Source of the DNA: an uncultured Candidatus Melainabacteria bacterium
GTDB taxonomy: Bacteria > Cyanobacteriota > Vampirovibrionia > Gastranaerophilales > Gastranaerophilaceae
Reading direction: 5' to 3'
Length of the DNA stretch: 9,523 nucleotides
Assembly: GCA_934692295.1 (NCBI GenBank)
Contig: CAKUTL010000056.1
Coordinates: 1-9,523 of the forward strand
Below are positions 1 through 5,673 of the stretch, in pieces; within the stretch, counting starts at the first letter, position 1; each line of letters begins with the position of its first letter. Made by a program: the position numbers and the translations under genes. The notes under the pieces are model-generated. The model saw only the letters and a program-made list of their open reading frames with translations. It was not told the origin of the DNA and did not search any database.

Positions 1-1200
1 TTTTCTATGCAATGTGCAAAAATTCTTAGCGATTTAGGTTTCAAAGTTTTATATAGTGACAAGGTTATTCCTACCCCAGTGTTAGCGTATAATGCTCAAT
101 TTCTTGATGCTTGTGCAGTAATGTTTACTGCCTCTCATAACCCTCCAGAATATTTGGGAATAAAGTTCATTCCTGATTATGCAGGACCTGCAACATCTGA
201 AATTACAGATGAAATTGTTTCCAATTTGGGCAAAGATTTCAATTCTCATATAAAAGGAAAATTGATTTATACAGATTTTTCTAATAATTATTTCAAACGA
301 ATAAAAGAAATTATTGATTTTTCAAAAATTAAAGATATGAAAAAGAGAATAATTTTTGATGGTTTGTATGCTGCAAGTATTGGCTATTTTGATAAATTGT
401 TGTCAGATAATGGGATTGAATATGACAGTATTCATATGTACCATGATCCGAATTTCGGTGGTGGTATGCCCGAGCCAAAACCTCAATATATGTCAGAAAT
501 GATTGATTATGTAAAAGCTCATAATAATTATGTTGGATTTGCAAATGACGGGGATTCTGATAGGTTCGGGGTTATCAATGAAAATGGCGAATATGTTACA
601 CCTAATGAAATTATCGCAATTTTACTAATGCACTTGAAAATAAATAAAAAATATTCAGGTTGTTTAGTTAAAACTGTTGGTGCAAGTTTAATGCTTGATA
701 TTGTTGCTCAAAAACTTGGTGTTGAAGTTGTTGAAACTCCTGTTGGGTTCAAGCATGTCGGGGCTGCAATGAGAAAATACAATCCTATTATTGCTGGTGA
801 AGAATCCGGAGGTTTGAGTATTCAAGGTCATATCCCTGAAAAAGACGGTATTTTAGCTAATCTTTTGGTTTTAGAGGCAATGGCTTATCAAGGAAAATCT
901 TTAGTCCAAATGCAGAGAGATTTAGAAAAGTTTGTTGGTTGCTCATTCCATAATACAAGAGTAGATAAACGTTTGGAAAGTGTTGAGGAAATCAAACCGG
1001 TTTTAGATAAATTCTCTGCGATGGAAGAAATTATCGGGCAAAAGATTTTAAGAAAAGATTTTAAAGATGGTGTTAAGTTGTACTTGGAAGATGGAACAAC
1101 ATGGATTTTAGTTCGCCCATCCGGTACAGAACCGCTTTTGAGAATTTATATGGAAAGTGATTCTCTTGATAAAATTGAACAAATAAAAGCAACACTATAA
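1..1200 (+). CDS. Phosphoglucomutase/phosphomannomutase family protein, 5'-truncated by window edge
   Basis: This is an alpha-D-phosphohexomutase, a cytosolic enzyme that moves phosphate between C1 and C6 of a hexose and so links glycolysis to glycogen or cell-envelope sugar synthesis. The frame is open from base 1, and the ATG at 7 is probably internal: the family has roughly 60-80 further residues before this point, and no ribosome binding site is visible. The catalytic phosphoserine loop TASHNPPEY is seen (serine codon at 133), as are the metal-binding loop DGDSDR (aspartates at 547, 553 and 559), the sugar-specificity loop GEESGG (from 796) and the phosphate-binding loop RPSGTEP (from 1114). 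All four domains' hallmark loops are therefore intact in the 399 visible residues. The GEESGG and GHIPEKDG stretch favours the phosphoglucomutase-like branch over GlmM, but glucose versus mannose preference cannot be read. A hairpin terminator follows, so the gene ends its own transcript. Confidence 0.93.
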   Translation, partial: FSMQCAKILSDLGFKVLYSDKVIPTPVLAYNAQFLDACAVMFTASHNPPEYLGIKFIPDYAGPATSEITDEIVSNLGKDFNSHIKGKLIYTDFSNNYFKRIKEIIDFSKIKDMKKRIIFDGLYAASIGYFDKLLSDNGIEYDSIHMYHDPNFGGGMPEPKPQYMSEMIDYVKAHNNYVGFANDGDSDRFGVINENGEYVTPNEIIAILLMHLKINKKYSGCLVKTVGASLMLDIVAQKLGVEVVETPVGFKHVGAAMRKYNPIIAGEESGGLSIQGHIPEKDGILANLLVLEAMAYQGKSLVQMQRDLEKFVGCSFHNTRVDKRLESVEEIKPVLDKFSAMEEIIGQKILRKDFKDGVKLYLEDGTTWILVRPSGTEPLLRIYMESDSLDKIEQIKATL

Positions 1201-1224
1201 AATCTCAATTGGATAAAATATTGC

Positions 1225-1254
1225 AGGTCAGCTTTATTAAGCTGACCTAATTTT
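1225..1254 (+). terminator. Rho-independent terminator after the mutase gene
   Basis: A perfect 10-bp stem (AGGTCAGCTT at 1225-1234, AAGCTGACCT at 1239-1248) with a TATT loop starts 24 bases after the stop codon. It is followed by AATTTT, a short T tract. The A-rich sequence just before the stem could let it act weakly on the opposite strand. It separates the mutase transcript from the genes downstream. Confidence 0.8.
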
Positions 1255-1346
1255 AAGTTCTGTAAATTTGCATTCTTATCAACTAGCAAAAAATAAATTC
1301 ACGAGCTTTGTAACTCATGAACAGATAAAATTTGAAAGGAAAAATA

Positions 1347-1904
1347 ATGCAAGTTCAAAACAATACCCCAAATGTTGCTCCAAATTTTGGAATGGCATTT
1401 CGCAAGCCTGTTGATATTGACAAGTATGCAAAATATATTACAAGACACGAAGACCCTAGACATGCAATAGCTGCCTCTAATGATTTTATTAGAAGTCATG
1501 CAGGAGATGTTCATTTTGATATGGAAATGGGTGCAGACAACTCCATCAAAATTGTTGCAAAATCTCAGGAAGGGAAACAATTCCTTGATAAAAATGGCGG
1601 AGTAAAGAAATTTCCTGAAAAAGGCAATTACCCTCTTTCAAAATTAGAAGAAACACAATTAGAAATTGACGAACGTAAAGAAGAATTAGAAAAAGCCGGT
1701 GCTTCAAAAATTAGAATGTTCTTCTTTAATCTTAGTTCTTCAGTTAAAATGTATTTCAAAAAATTTAATTTCAGAGAACTTCATCCAATCGATGTTCTTC
1801 CTGCAAATATGAGGGAAGCTGATAAATTTGTAAATAATTCTGAAAAAATTGTAGATAATGAAATTAATTTAAGAAATTCATTAAATAATTTATTCTCAGA
1901 ATAA
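1347..1904 (+). CDS. Uncharacterised soluble protein, 185 aa
   Basis: I do not recognise this protein and assign no function. The start at 1347 is chosen because AAAGGA (1335-1340) sits 6 bases before the ATG; an in-frame TTG at 1332 lies upstream of that binding site and is unlikely. The product has no signal peptide and no convincing membrane segment, and is rich in Lys, Glu and Asn. Residues 1-20 are Asn-rich and low in complexity with a PNFGM motif (12-16). Residues about 97-118 are heptad-like and highly charged (EETQLEIDERKEELEK), a likely short coiled coil. Residues 122-141 are aromatic and basic (MFFFNLS, MYFKKFNF) and could form an amphipathic face. The gene has a terminator before it and the S10 promoter after it, so it is probably monocistronic. 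No clear promoter was found. It is probably a real lineage-restricted gene, since the frame is fully open with a good ribosome binding site. Confidence 0.75.
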   Translation: MQVQNNTPNVAPNFGMAFRKPVDIDKYAKYITRHEDPRHAIAASNDFIRSHAGDVHFDMEMGADNSIKIVAKSQEGKQFLDKNGGVKKFPEKGNYPLSKLEETQLEIDERKEELEKAGASKIRMFFFNLSSSVKMYFKKFNFRELHPIDVLPANMREADKFVNNSEKIVDNEINLRNSLNNLFSE

Positions 1905-1912
1905 TGTAAAAA

Positions 1913-1948
1913 TTGTTACAATTTGTCTTTAAAATCTTATTGTAACAA
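1913..1948. repeat. 10-bp perfect inverted repeat upstream of the S10 promoter
   Basis: TTGTTACAAT (1913-1922) and ATTGTAACAA (1939-1948) are exact reverse complements separated by 16 bases. The first copy starts 9 bases after the stop codon of the 185-aa gene, and the second ends 26 bases before the -35 box of the S10 promoter. It could be a weak AT-only terminator for the upstream gene, although no T tract follows, or a paired operator, since each arm is itself almost palindromic around TTGTTACAA. I cannot choose between these. Confidence 0.5.
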
Positions 1949-1951
1949 AAG

Positions 1952-1994
1952 TAAACAAACATGGGAAAGCACGGTTGACACTATGTTTTGTTTA
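1952..1994. promoter_or_regulatory. Inverted repeat flanking the S10 -35 box, operator candidate
   Basis: TAAACAAACAT (1952-1962) is matched downstream by ATGTTTTGTTTA (1983-1994), its reverse complement apart from one extra base. The arms bracket the -35 hexamer at 1975-1980, and the second arm lies in the promoter spacer. A dimeric repressor or activator bound here would control access to the promoter. The arms are A/T-rich, so chance similarity is possible; the placement is what makes it notable. Confidence 0.35.
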
Positions 1995-2003
1995 TCCTAA
2001 GAT
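1975..2003 (+). promoter_or_regulatory. Sigma70-type promoter for the S10/spc cluster
   Basis: A consensus -35 TTGACA (1975-1980) is followed by an optimal 17-bp spacer and a -10 TAAGAT (1998-2003, 4 of 6 consensus bases). Initiation is predicted near 2010, which places the 5' arm of the leader hairpin (2011-2018) at the very start of the transcript. It lies between the uncharacterised gene and rpsJ and is the only strong promoter I find for the ribosomal array. Confidence 0.78.
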
Positions 2004-2009
2004 ATATAT

Positions 2010-2146
2010 GCTTGAAGTATAGTAGTAAAATATCCGAAATATTTTAAATAGCGAACTTCAAGAGTGGAAAAATAAGTTGTGGCTTGTATTTACAACGTTG
2101 CAATGGTTCCACAAGGTAGTACATAGAAAAAGAAAAAGGAATTCAA
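2010..2146 (+). promoter_or_regulatory. Structured 5' leader of the rpsJ transcript
   Basis: The predicted leader is about 137 nt and can fold into two domains. Domain 1 pairs CTTGAAGT (2011-2018) with ACTTCAAG (2055-2062), enclosing a second hairpin TAAAATAT/ATATTTTA (2026-2033 with 2039-2046, loop CCGAA). Domain 2 pairs GTGGAA (2064-2069) with TTCCAC (2107-2112), enclosing GTTGT/ACAAC (2076-2080 with 2092-2096). The ribosome binding site AAGGA (2136-2140) is left single-stranded. In other bacteria the S10 leader is where ribosomal protein L4 represses the operon; whether this leader does the same is unknown, and I see no sequence match to the E. coli leader. A hairpin at the extreme 5' end would also protect the mRNA from decay. 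Confidence 0.6.
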
Positions 2147-2464
2147 ATGGCTAACAGCACTAAGAAAAACAGAATCAGAGTTTGTTTGAAAGCTTATGAT
2201 CACAAACTAATTGATGTATCTGCTGAAAAAATCGTAGAAACAGCAAAAAGAACAGACGCTCAAGTAGCTGGACCTATTCCTTTACCTACAAAAAGACGTA
2301 TCTATTGTGTATTGCGTTCACCACACGTTGATAAAAAATCTCGTGAACACTTCGAAATGAGAACTCATAAACGCATTATCGATATTTACGAACCGACTCA
2401 ACAAACTATGGATGAGTTACGTAGATTAGATTTACCGGCAGGTGTTGACATCGAAGCAAGATAG
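2147..2464 (+). CDS. rpsJ: 30S ribosomal protein S10
   Basis: S10 is a small-subunit head protein close to the tRNA sites and, in many bacteria, the NusE partner of NusB in antitermination. The product has 105 residues, the usual length. It contains the conserved GPIPLPTKR (42-50), then YCVLRSPHVDK (53-63), REHFE (66-70) and the C-terminal LDLPAGVDIE (94-103). This central block resembles the cyanobacterial form as I remember it. AAGGA (2136-2140) lies 6 bases before the ATG. It is the first gene of the array, directly after the promoter and structured leader, and is separated from rplC by an unusually long structured spacer. In photosynthetic cyanobacteria rpsJ usually sits behind tufA instead. 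Confidence 0.97.
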   Translation: MANSTKKNRIRVCLKAYDHKLIDVSAEKIVETAKRTDAQVAGPIPLPTKRRIYCVLRSPHVDKKSREHFEMRTHKRIIDIYEPTQQTMDELRRLDLPAGVDIEAR

Positions 2465-2685
2465 TTGCGGAGATTCCTGCTAAATGAAAATTGAATAAGC
2501 ATTATGCATAAATAATGTGATCTACTACCCGTCATTGTCCGAGTTCTGGGCAAGTAGGCGGTGGAAGGTGAAAGTCCTTCAAAAGAGGTAAAAGAACAGT
2601 AAGCAAAGTAGCGCTCGCAAGAGAAAATGCAAACTCGAGGATAATCCTTGTGATTACGGACACGAGCGAGCAAGAAAGGTAGAAT
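2465..2685 (+). promoter_or_regulatory. Long GC-rich structured spacer between rpsJ and rplC, candidate cis-regulatory RNA
   Basis: This 221-nt stretch encodes no credible protein. It contains CATTAT/ATAATG (2500-2505 with 2512-2517) and a composite stem CTACT/AGTAG (2522-2526 with 2553-2557) continued by CCC/GGG (2528-2530 with 2548-2550). It also contains GAAGG/CCTTC (2564-2568 with 2576-2580, loop TGAAAGT) and a long-range pair GCTCGC/GCGAGC (2613-2618 with 2666-2671) enclosing TAATC/GATTA (2642-2646 with 2652-2656). By hand count 2521-2670 is 71 of 150 G+C, against 20 of 60 in a sample of rplC. The last 3' arm ends 4 bases before the rplC ribosome binding site, so translational control of rplC is plausible. 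A weak promoter-like TTGAAT lies at 2491 without a good -10. Confidence 0.6.
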
Positions 2686-3321
2686 ATGACACTAGGTGTA
2701 ATAGGAAAAAAAGTTGGAATGACTCAAATCTTTGACGAACAAGGTTTGGCTATCCCTGTAACAGTTATCAAAGTTGACGAAACTGTTGTTACTCAAGTTA
2801 AAACAGTTGAAACTGATGGTTATAATGCTATCCAAGTTGGTACAGTTGCAGCTAAAGAAAAACACTTGACAAAAGCTCAATTAGGTCATTTCAAGAAAAA
2901 TAACTTATCAAACTACAGACATCTTCAAGAATTCAGAGTTGAAAACCCGCAAGATTACAAAGTAGGTGATAAAGTTGAACTTTCAGTATTAGAAAATGTT
3001 GAAAAAGTTGACGTAACAGGTAAATCAATAGGTAAAGGTTTCCAAGGTACAGTAAAAAGATGGAACTTCGGAAGAGGACCTATGGCTCACGGTTCTAAAA
3101 ACCACAGAGAACCTGGTTCAATCGGTGCAGGTACAACTCCTAGTCGTGTTATCAAAGGTAAAAGAATGGCTGGTAACATGGGTAACGAAAGAGTTACAAT
3201 TACTAAATTGAAATTAGTTAAAGTTGATTCAGCTAACGGTTTAGTTCTTGTTAAAGGATCTGTTCCTGGATGCGAAGGTAGATTGGTAACAATCGTTCCT
3301 ACAAGAACTAAATGGAACTAA
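2686..3321 (+). CDS. rplC: 50S ribosomal protein L3
   Basis: L3 is an early 23S rRNA-binding protein whose long loop reaches towards the peptidyl transferase centre. The product has 211 residues, the typical bacterial length, and begins with the characteristic GVIGKKVGMTQIFDE (4-18). The extended loop is present as FGRGPMAHGSKNHREPGSIG (128-147), followed by GTTPSRVIKGKRMAGNMG (149-166). The LGHF and YRHLQEFRV stretches (66-85) look cyanobacteria-like from memory. AAAGGT (2675-2680) lies 5 bases before the ATG. The gene follows the long structured spacer, so its synthesis may be set separately from that of S10. Confidence 0.97.
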   Translation: MTLGVIGKKVGMTQIFDEQGLAIPVTVIKVDETVVTQVKTVETDGYNAIQVGTVAAKEKHLTKAQLGHFKKNNLSNYRHLQEFRVENPQDYKVGDKVELSVLENVEKVDVTGKSIGKGFQGTVKRWNFGRGPMAHGSKNHREPGSIGAGTTPSRVIKGKRMAGNMGNERVTITKLKLVKVDSANGLVLVKGSVPGCEGRLVTIVPTRTKWN

Positions 3322-3435
3322 GCTAATAATAGACAAGGACAAGTCTTAAAAATCGGCTGGTCGTGCCAAATAAAGCAAATATGCAAGCGGTAAGCAGTCT
3401 TAAACGGAAAATAGTTAATTAAAAGGAAAATTAAA
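3322..3435 (+). promoter_or_regulatory. 114-nt rplC-rplD spacer with direct repeat and small stems
   Basis: The spacer holds a 9-base direct repeat AGTCTTAAA (3342-3350 and 3396-3404). It also has modest stems: AGAC/GTCT around 3331-3345, GGC/GCC around 3355-3367, and GCA/TGC around 3375-3384. No terminator or strong promoter is visible. A 13-codon reading frame from the ATG at 3381 to a TAA at 3420 has no ribosome binding site. The structure is weaker than in the other long spacers. AAGG (3423-3426) serves rplD. Confidence 0.3.
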
Positions 3436-4062
3436 ATGTCAAAAGAAATATTAAGTACAAATGGAGAAAAATTAGGCGAAATCACATTAGAAAAAAGTGT
3501 TTTCGGTGTTGAACCTAATTTACACGTAATGCACTTAGCATTAAGAAGACAATTGAACAATGCTCGTCAAGGCAGTGCTTGTGCTAAAACAAGAGCAGAA
3601 GTTGCTGGTGGCGGTAGAAAACCTTGGAAACAAAAAGGTACTGGTAGAGCAAGAGCTGGTTCTCTTCGTTCACCATTGTTCGCTGGTGGTGGTGTAATCT
3701 TTGGACCAAAACCAAGAAGTTATGCTTTCAACATGCCTCAAAAAGCTAGACAATTAGCATTAAGATCTGCTTTGTCAGCTAGAGAAGCTCAAATTGTTGT
3801 AGTAAAAGATTTCTCAACAATTGCTGAACCAAAAACAAAATTGATGGTTAGTGCATTAAAATCATTGAACGTAAATGGTAAAGTTTTAGTTGTAGCAGAT
3901 TTCAAAGCTGAAGAAAACAAAAATCTTGAATTATCAGCTAGAAATATCCCAAGCGTAAAACTTTTATTACCAACAAACTTAAATGTGAAAGATTTATTGG
4001 AAGCTGATTTTGTTGTTATGACTGAATCTGCTGTAAATGAAATTACAGAAAGGTTACAATAA
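3436..4062 (+). CDS. rplD: 50S ribosomal protein L4
   Basis: L4 binds 23S rRNA domain I and its extended loop lines the exit tunnel; in E. coli it also represses the S10 operon through the mRNA leader. The product has 208 residues, the normal size. The tunnel loop is complete, running about residues 51-105 with KTRAEVAGGGRKPWKQKGTG (51-70), then RARAGSLRSP and FGPKPRSYAFNMPQKAR. No premature stop or loop insertion is seen. Its stop codon overlaps the rplW start (TAATG, 4060-4064), so the two are translationally coupled. Whether L4 controls the leader at 2010-2146 in this organism is open. Confidence 0.97.
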   Translation: MSKEILSTNGEKLGEITLEKSVFGVEPNLHVMHLALRRQLNNARQGSACAKTRAEVAGGGRKPWKQKGTGRARAGSLRSPLFAGGGVIFGPKPRSYAFNMPQKARQLALRSALSAREAQIVVVKDFSTIAEPKTKLMVSALKSLNVNGKVLVVADFKAEENKNLELSARNIPSVKLLLPTNLNVKDLLEADFVVMTESAVNEITERLQ

Positions 4063-4358
4063 TGAGTAAAGAAACAGAAAGACTATATGACGTAATTAAA
4101 AAATCATTAATTACAGAAAAATCAGTGGCAGCAACAGAAAATGCACAATATACTTTCGAAGTAAAAAAAGATGCAACTAAAATCGAAATTGCTAAAGCTG
4201 TTGAATTAGCTTTTCCAGGAAGAAAAGTTACAAAAGTAAGAACAGTATATATGCCATCTCATGAAAAAAGAATGGGATATAAATTCGGAAGAACAGATTC
4301 TTCTAAAAAAGCCATCGTTACAATCGAAGGCGAACCAATCGAATTCGTAGGAGTTTAA
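4062..4358 (+). CDS. rplW: 50S ribosomal protein L23
   Basis: L23 sits at the tunnel exit and docks trigger factor and signal recognition particle. The product has 98 residues, as usual for bacteria. It shows the N-terminal YDVIKKSLITEKS (9-21), the central TFEVKKDATKIEIAKAVE (31-48) and the GRKVTKVRTVYM strand with the basic HEKRMGYKFGRTDSSKKA loop (67-84). It begins on the last base of the rplD stop codon, with GAAAGG (4048-4053) inside rplD as ribosome binding site. Its stop codon lies in the loop of a small hairpin TAGGA/TCCTA (4348-4352 with 4359-4363). Confidence 0.96.
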   Translation: MSKETERLYDVIKKSLITEKSVAATENAQYTFEVKKDATKIEIAKAVELAFPGRKVTKVRTVYMPSHEKRMGYKFGRTDSSKKAIVTIEGEPIEFVGV

Positions 4359-4437
4359 TCCTAGAGTTCCCAAAGGGGCGAAAAGGCATATGTCCCTAAA
4401 GTAGTAAGATAAAGCCAACAAAAGGAGAAAAATAATA
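4359..4437 (+). promoter_or_regulatory. 79-nt rplW-rplB spacer with alternative pairings
   Basis: The first five bases form the 3' arm of the stem around the rplW stop codon. Beyond it, TCCC (4368-4371) can pair with GGGG (4375-4378) over an AAA loop. The same G run, as AGGGG (4374-4378), can instead pair with TCCCT (4393-4397, one G-T pair). These pairings exclude each other. AAGGAG (4422-4427), 10 bases before the ATG, is the rplB ribosome binding site and stays outside the stems. The stems are short, so this is a tentative element. Confidence 0.35.
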
Positions 4438-5271
4438 ATGGCAATCAGAAAAATTAATCCTACGTCTCCAGGACAAAGAGGCATGACAAAAAGTGATTAC
4501 CAAGAAATCACAACATCAACTCCTGAAAAATCATTGTTAAAATCATTGAATAAAACAGCAGGAAGAAATAATACAGGTAGAATTACATGTCGTCATAAAG
4601 GTGGCGGTGTAAAAAGAACTTACCGTGTAATTGATTTCAAAAGAGAAAAATTCGGCGTACCTGCAACAGTTAAAACTATTGAATACGATCCGAACAGAAA
4701 CGTAAGAATTTCACTTTGCTTCTATGCAGATGGTGAAAAAAGATACATTCTAACTCCAGAAGGTTTGAATGTTGGTGATGTAATTGTTAGTGGTCCAGAA
4801 GCTCCAGTTCAAACTGGTAACGCTCTTCCATTAGAACTTATTCCATTAGGTACAATTGTTCACAACATCGAATTAAACCCAGGTCGTGGCGGAGTTATGG
4901 TAAGAGCAGCAGGTAATGCAGCTCAAGTTATGGCTAAAGAAGGTAACTATGTAACAATCAAACTTCCATCTTCAGAAATGAGAATGGTAAGAAAAGAATG
5001 TATGGCTACAATCGGTATGTTAGGTAACTCAGAATTCAAAAACTTATCAATCGGTAAAGCTGGTAGAAAACGTTACTTAGGTATCAGACCAACTGTACGT
5101 GGTGTAACTATGAACCCTTGCGATCACCCTCACGGTGGTGGTGAAGGTAAAACTGGTCCTGGTGGAAACCCTAAAACACCTTGGGGTAAACCAGCACTTG
5201 GTTACAAAACTCGTAAGAAGGGTAAAGCTTCTGATAAGTTAATCGTTAGAAGAAGAAAAAAATCTAGATAA
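4438..5271 (+). CDS. rplB: 50S ribosomal protein L2
   Basis: L2 is a primary 23S rRNA-binding protein needed for subunit joining and peptidyl transferase activity. The product has 277 residues, the standard length. It contains GRNNTGRITCRHKGGG (42-57) in the N-terminal OB-like domain, the SH3-like domain with LNPGRGGVMVRAAGN (146-160), and the peptidyl-transferase-proximal DHPHGGGEGK (229-238). His230 corresponds to the conserved histidine of E. coli L2 (His229). The basic tail ends TRKKGKASDKLIVRRRKKSR. MNPC replaces the more usual MNPV just before the histidine. AAGGAG is at 4422-4427. Confidence 0.98.
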   Translation: MAIRKINPTSPGQRGMTKSDYQEITTSTPEKSLLKSLNKTAGRNNTGRITCRHKGGGVKRTYRVIDFKREKFGVPATVKTIEYDPNRNVRISLCFYADGEKRYILTPEGLNVGDVIVSGPEAPVQTGNALPLELIPLGTIVHNIELNPGRGGVMVRAAGNAAQVMAKEGNYVTIKLPSSEMRMVRKECMATIGMLGNSEFKNLSIGKAGRKRYLGIRPTVRGVTMNPCDHPHGGGEGKTGPGGNPKTPWGKPALGYKTRKKGKASDKLIVRRRKKSR

Positions 5272-5346
5272 TTAAGGTAGAGGGAAAAAGTGAGAAATCA
5301 CTTTCCTCCCTTTCCCAAATTCACAAAAAAGTAAAAGGAGAAATAA
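5272..5346 (+). promoter_or_regulatory. rplB-rpsS spacer with GAAA-capped hairpin
   Basis: A perfect 7-bp stem AAAGTGA/TCACTTT (5287-5293 with 5298-5304) is closed by the stable tetraloop GAAA. It is extended by AGGGA/TCCCT (5281-5285 with 5307-5311) across a small internal loop. GGGAAA (5282-5287) could alternatively pair with TTTCCC (5311-5316). No T tract follows, so it is not a classical terminator. A processing site, stability hairpin or protein site is more likely. AAGGAG at 5335-5340 serves rpsS. Confidence 0.5.
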
Positions 5347-5628
5347 ATGGCACGTTCATTAAAAAAAGGTGCATATGTAGAAGAAGCTCTACAAAAGAAA
5401 ATAGACAAAATGAATGCTAACTCTGAAAAGAAAGTTATCAAAACTTGGTCAAGAGCATCAATGATAGTACCTGATATGTTAAACCATACAATTGCTGTAC
5501 ACAACGGTAAAACTCACGTACCTGTTTATATTACAGAACAAATGGTTGGACACAAATTAGGTGAATTCGCTCCAACAAGACTATTCAAAGGACACGCAGG
5601 TTCTGATAAAACTGCAAAAAGAGGTTAG
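5347..5628 (+). CDS. rpsS: 30S ribosomal protein S19
   Basis: S19 lies in the 30S head near the A-site finger and forms a complex with S13. The product has 93 residues, the usual size. It opens with MARSLKKGAYVEEAL and carries the family signature, including TWSRASMIVPDM (33-44), VHNGKTHVPVYITE (51-64) and MVGHKLGEFAPTRLFKGH (66-83). A good AAGGAG precedes the ATG. It is followed after 45 bases by rplV; that short gap holds a weak TAAAT/ATTTA stem but nothing convincing. Confidence 0.97.
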   Translation: MARSLKKGAYVEEALQKKIDKMNANSEKKVIKTWSRASMIVPDMLNHTIAVHNGKTHVPVYITEQMVGHKLGEFAPTRLFKGHAGSDKTAKRG

Positions 5629-5673
5629 TAAGTAAATCCCAAAGTGATATTTATTAAATAAAGGATAATAAAA

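Noticed and set aside
7..9. ATG at 7 as the true start of the mutase
   Set aside because: The frame stays open to base 1, no ribosome binding site is visible, and the family's N-terminal strand-helix region would be missing.
329..544. Minus-strand open frames, including those inside the mutase and ribosomal genes
   Set aside because: All lie antisense to strongly supported genes, lack ribosome binding sites and give low-complexity hydrophobic or Asn/Ser-rich translations.
1268..1299. Possible promoter TTGCAT with TAAATT before the 185-aa gene
   Set aside because: The spacer would be 20 bp, and better-spaced hexamers are poor; the real promoter could not be placed.
1332..1346. TTG start for the 185-aa protein
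   Set aside because: It lies upstream of the AAAGGA site, which is spaced correctly for the ATG at 1347.
2103..2126. Seven-codon upstream frame (MVPQGST) in the rpsJ leader, possible leader peptide
   Set aside because: There is no Shine-Dalgarno sequence before the ATG and no codon bias suggestive of attenuation.
2491..2518. Possible second promoter (TTGAAT with A/T-rich -10) before rplC
   Set aside because: No -10 better than three of six consensus bases lies at 16-18 bp spacing; such matches are common by chance in this AT-rich sequence.
2560..2600. GAAAGTCC within the rpsJ-rplC spacer, reminiscent of RNase P RNA
   Set aside because: The spacer is far too short for RNase P RNA, and the other conserved blocks are absent. 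SRP RNA and self-splicing intron cores were also considered and not found.
3381..3422. Thirteen-codon frame in the rplC-rplD spacer
   Set aside because: It has no ribosome binding site, and its sequence shows no recognisable peptide.
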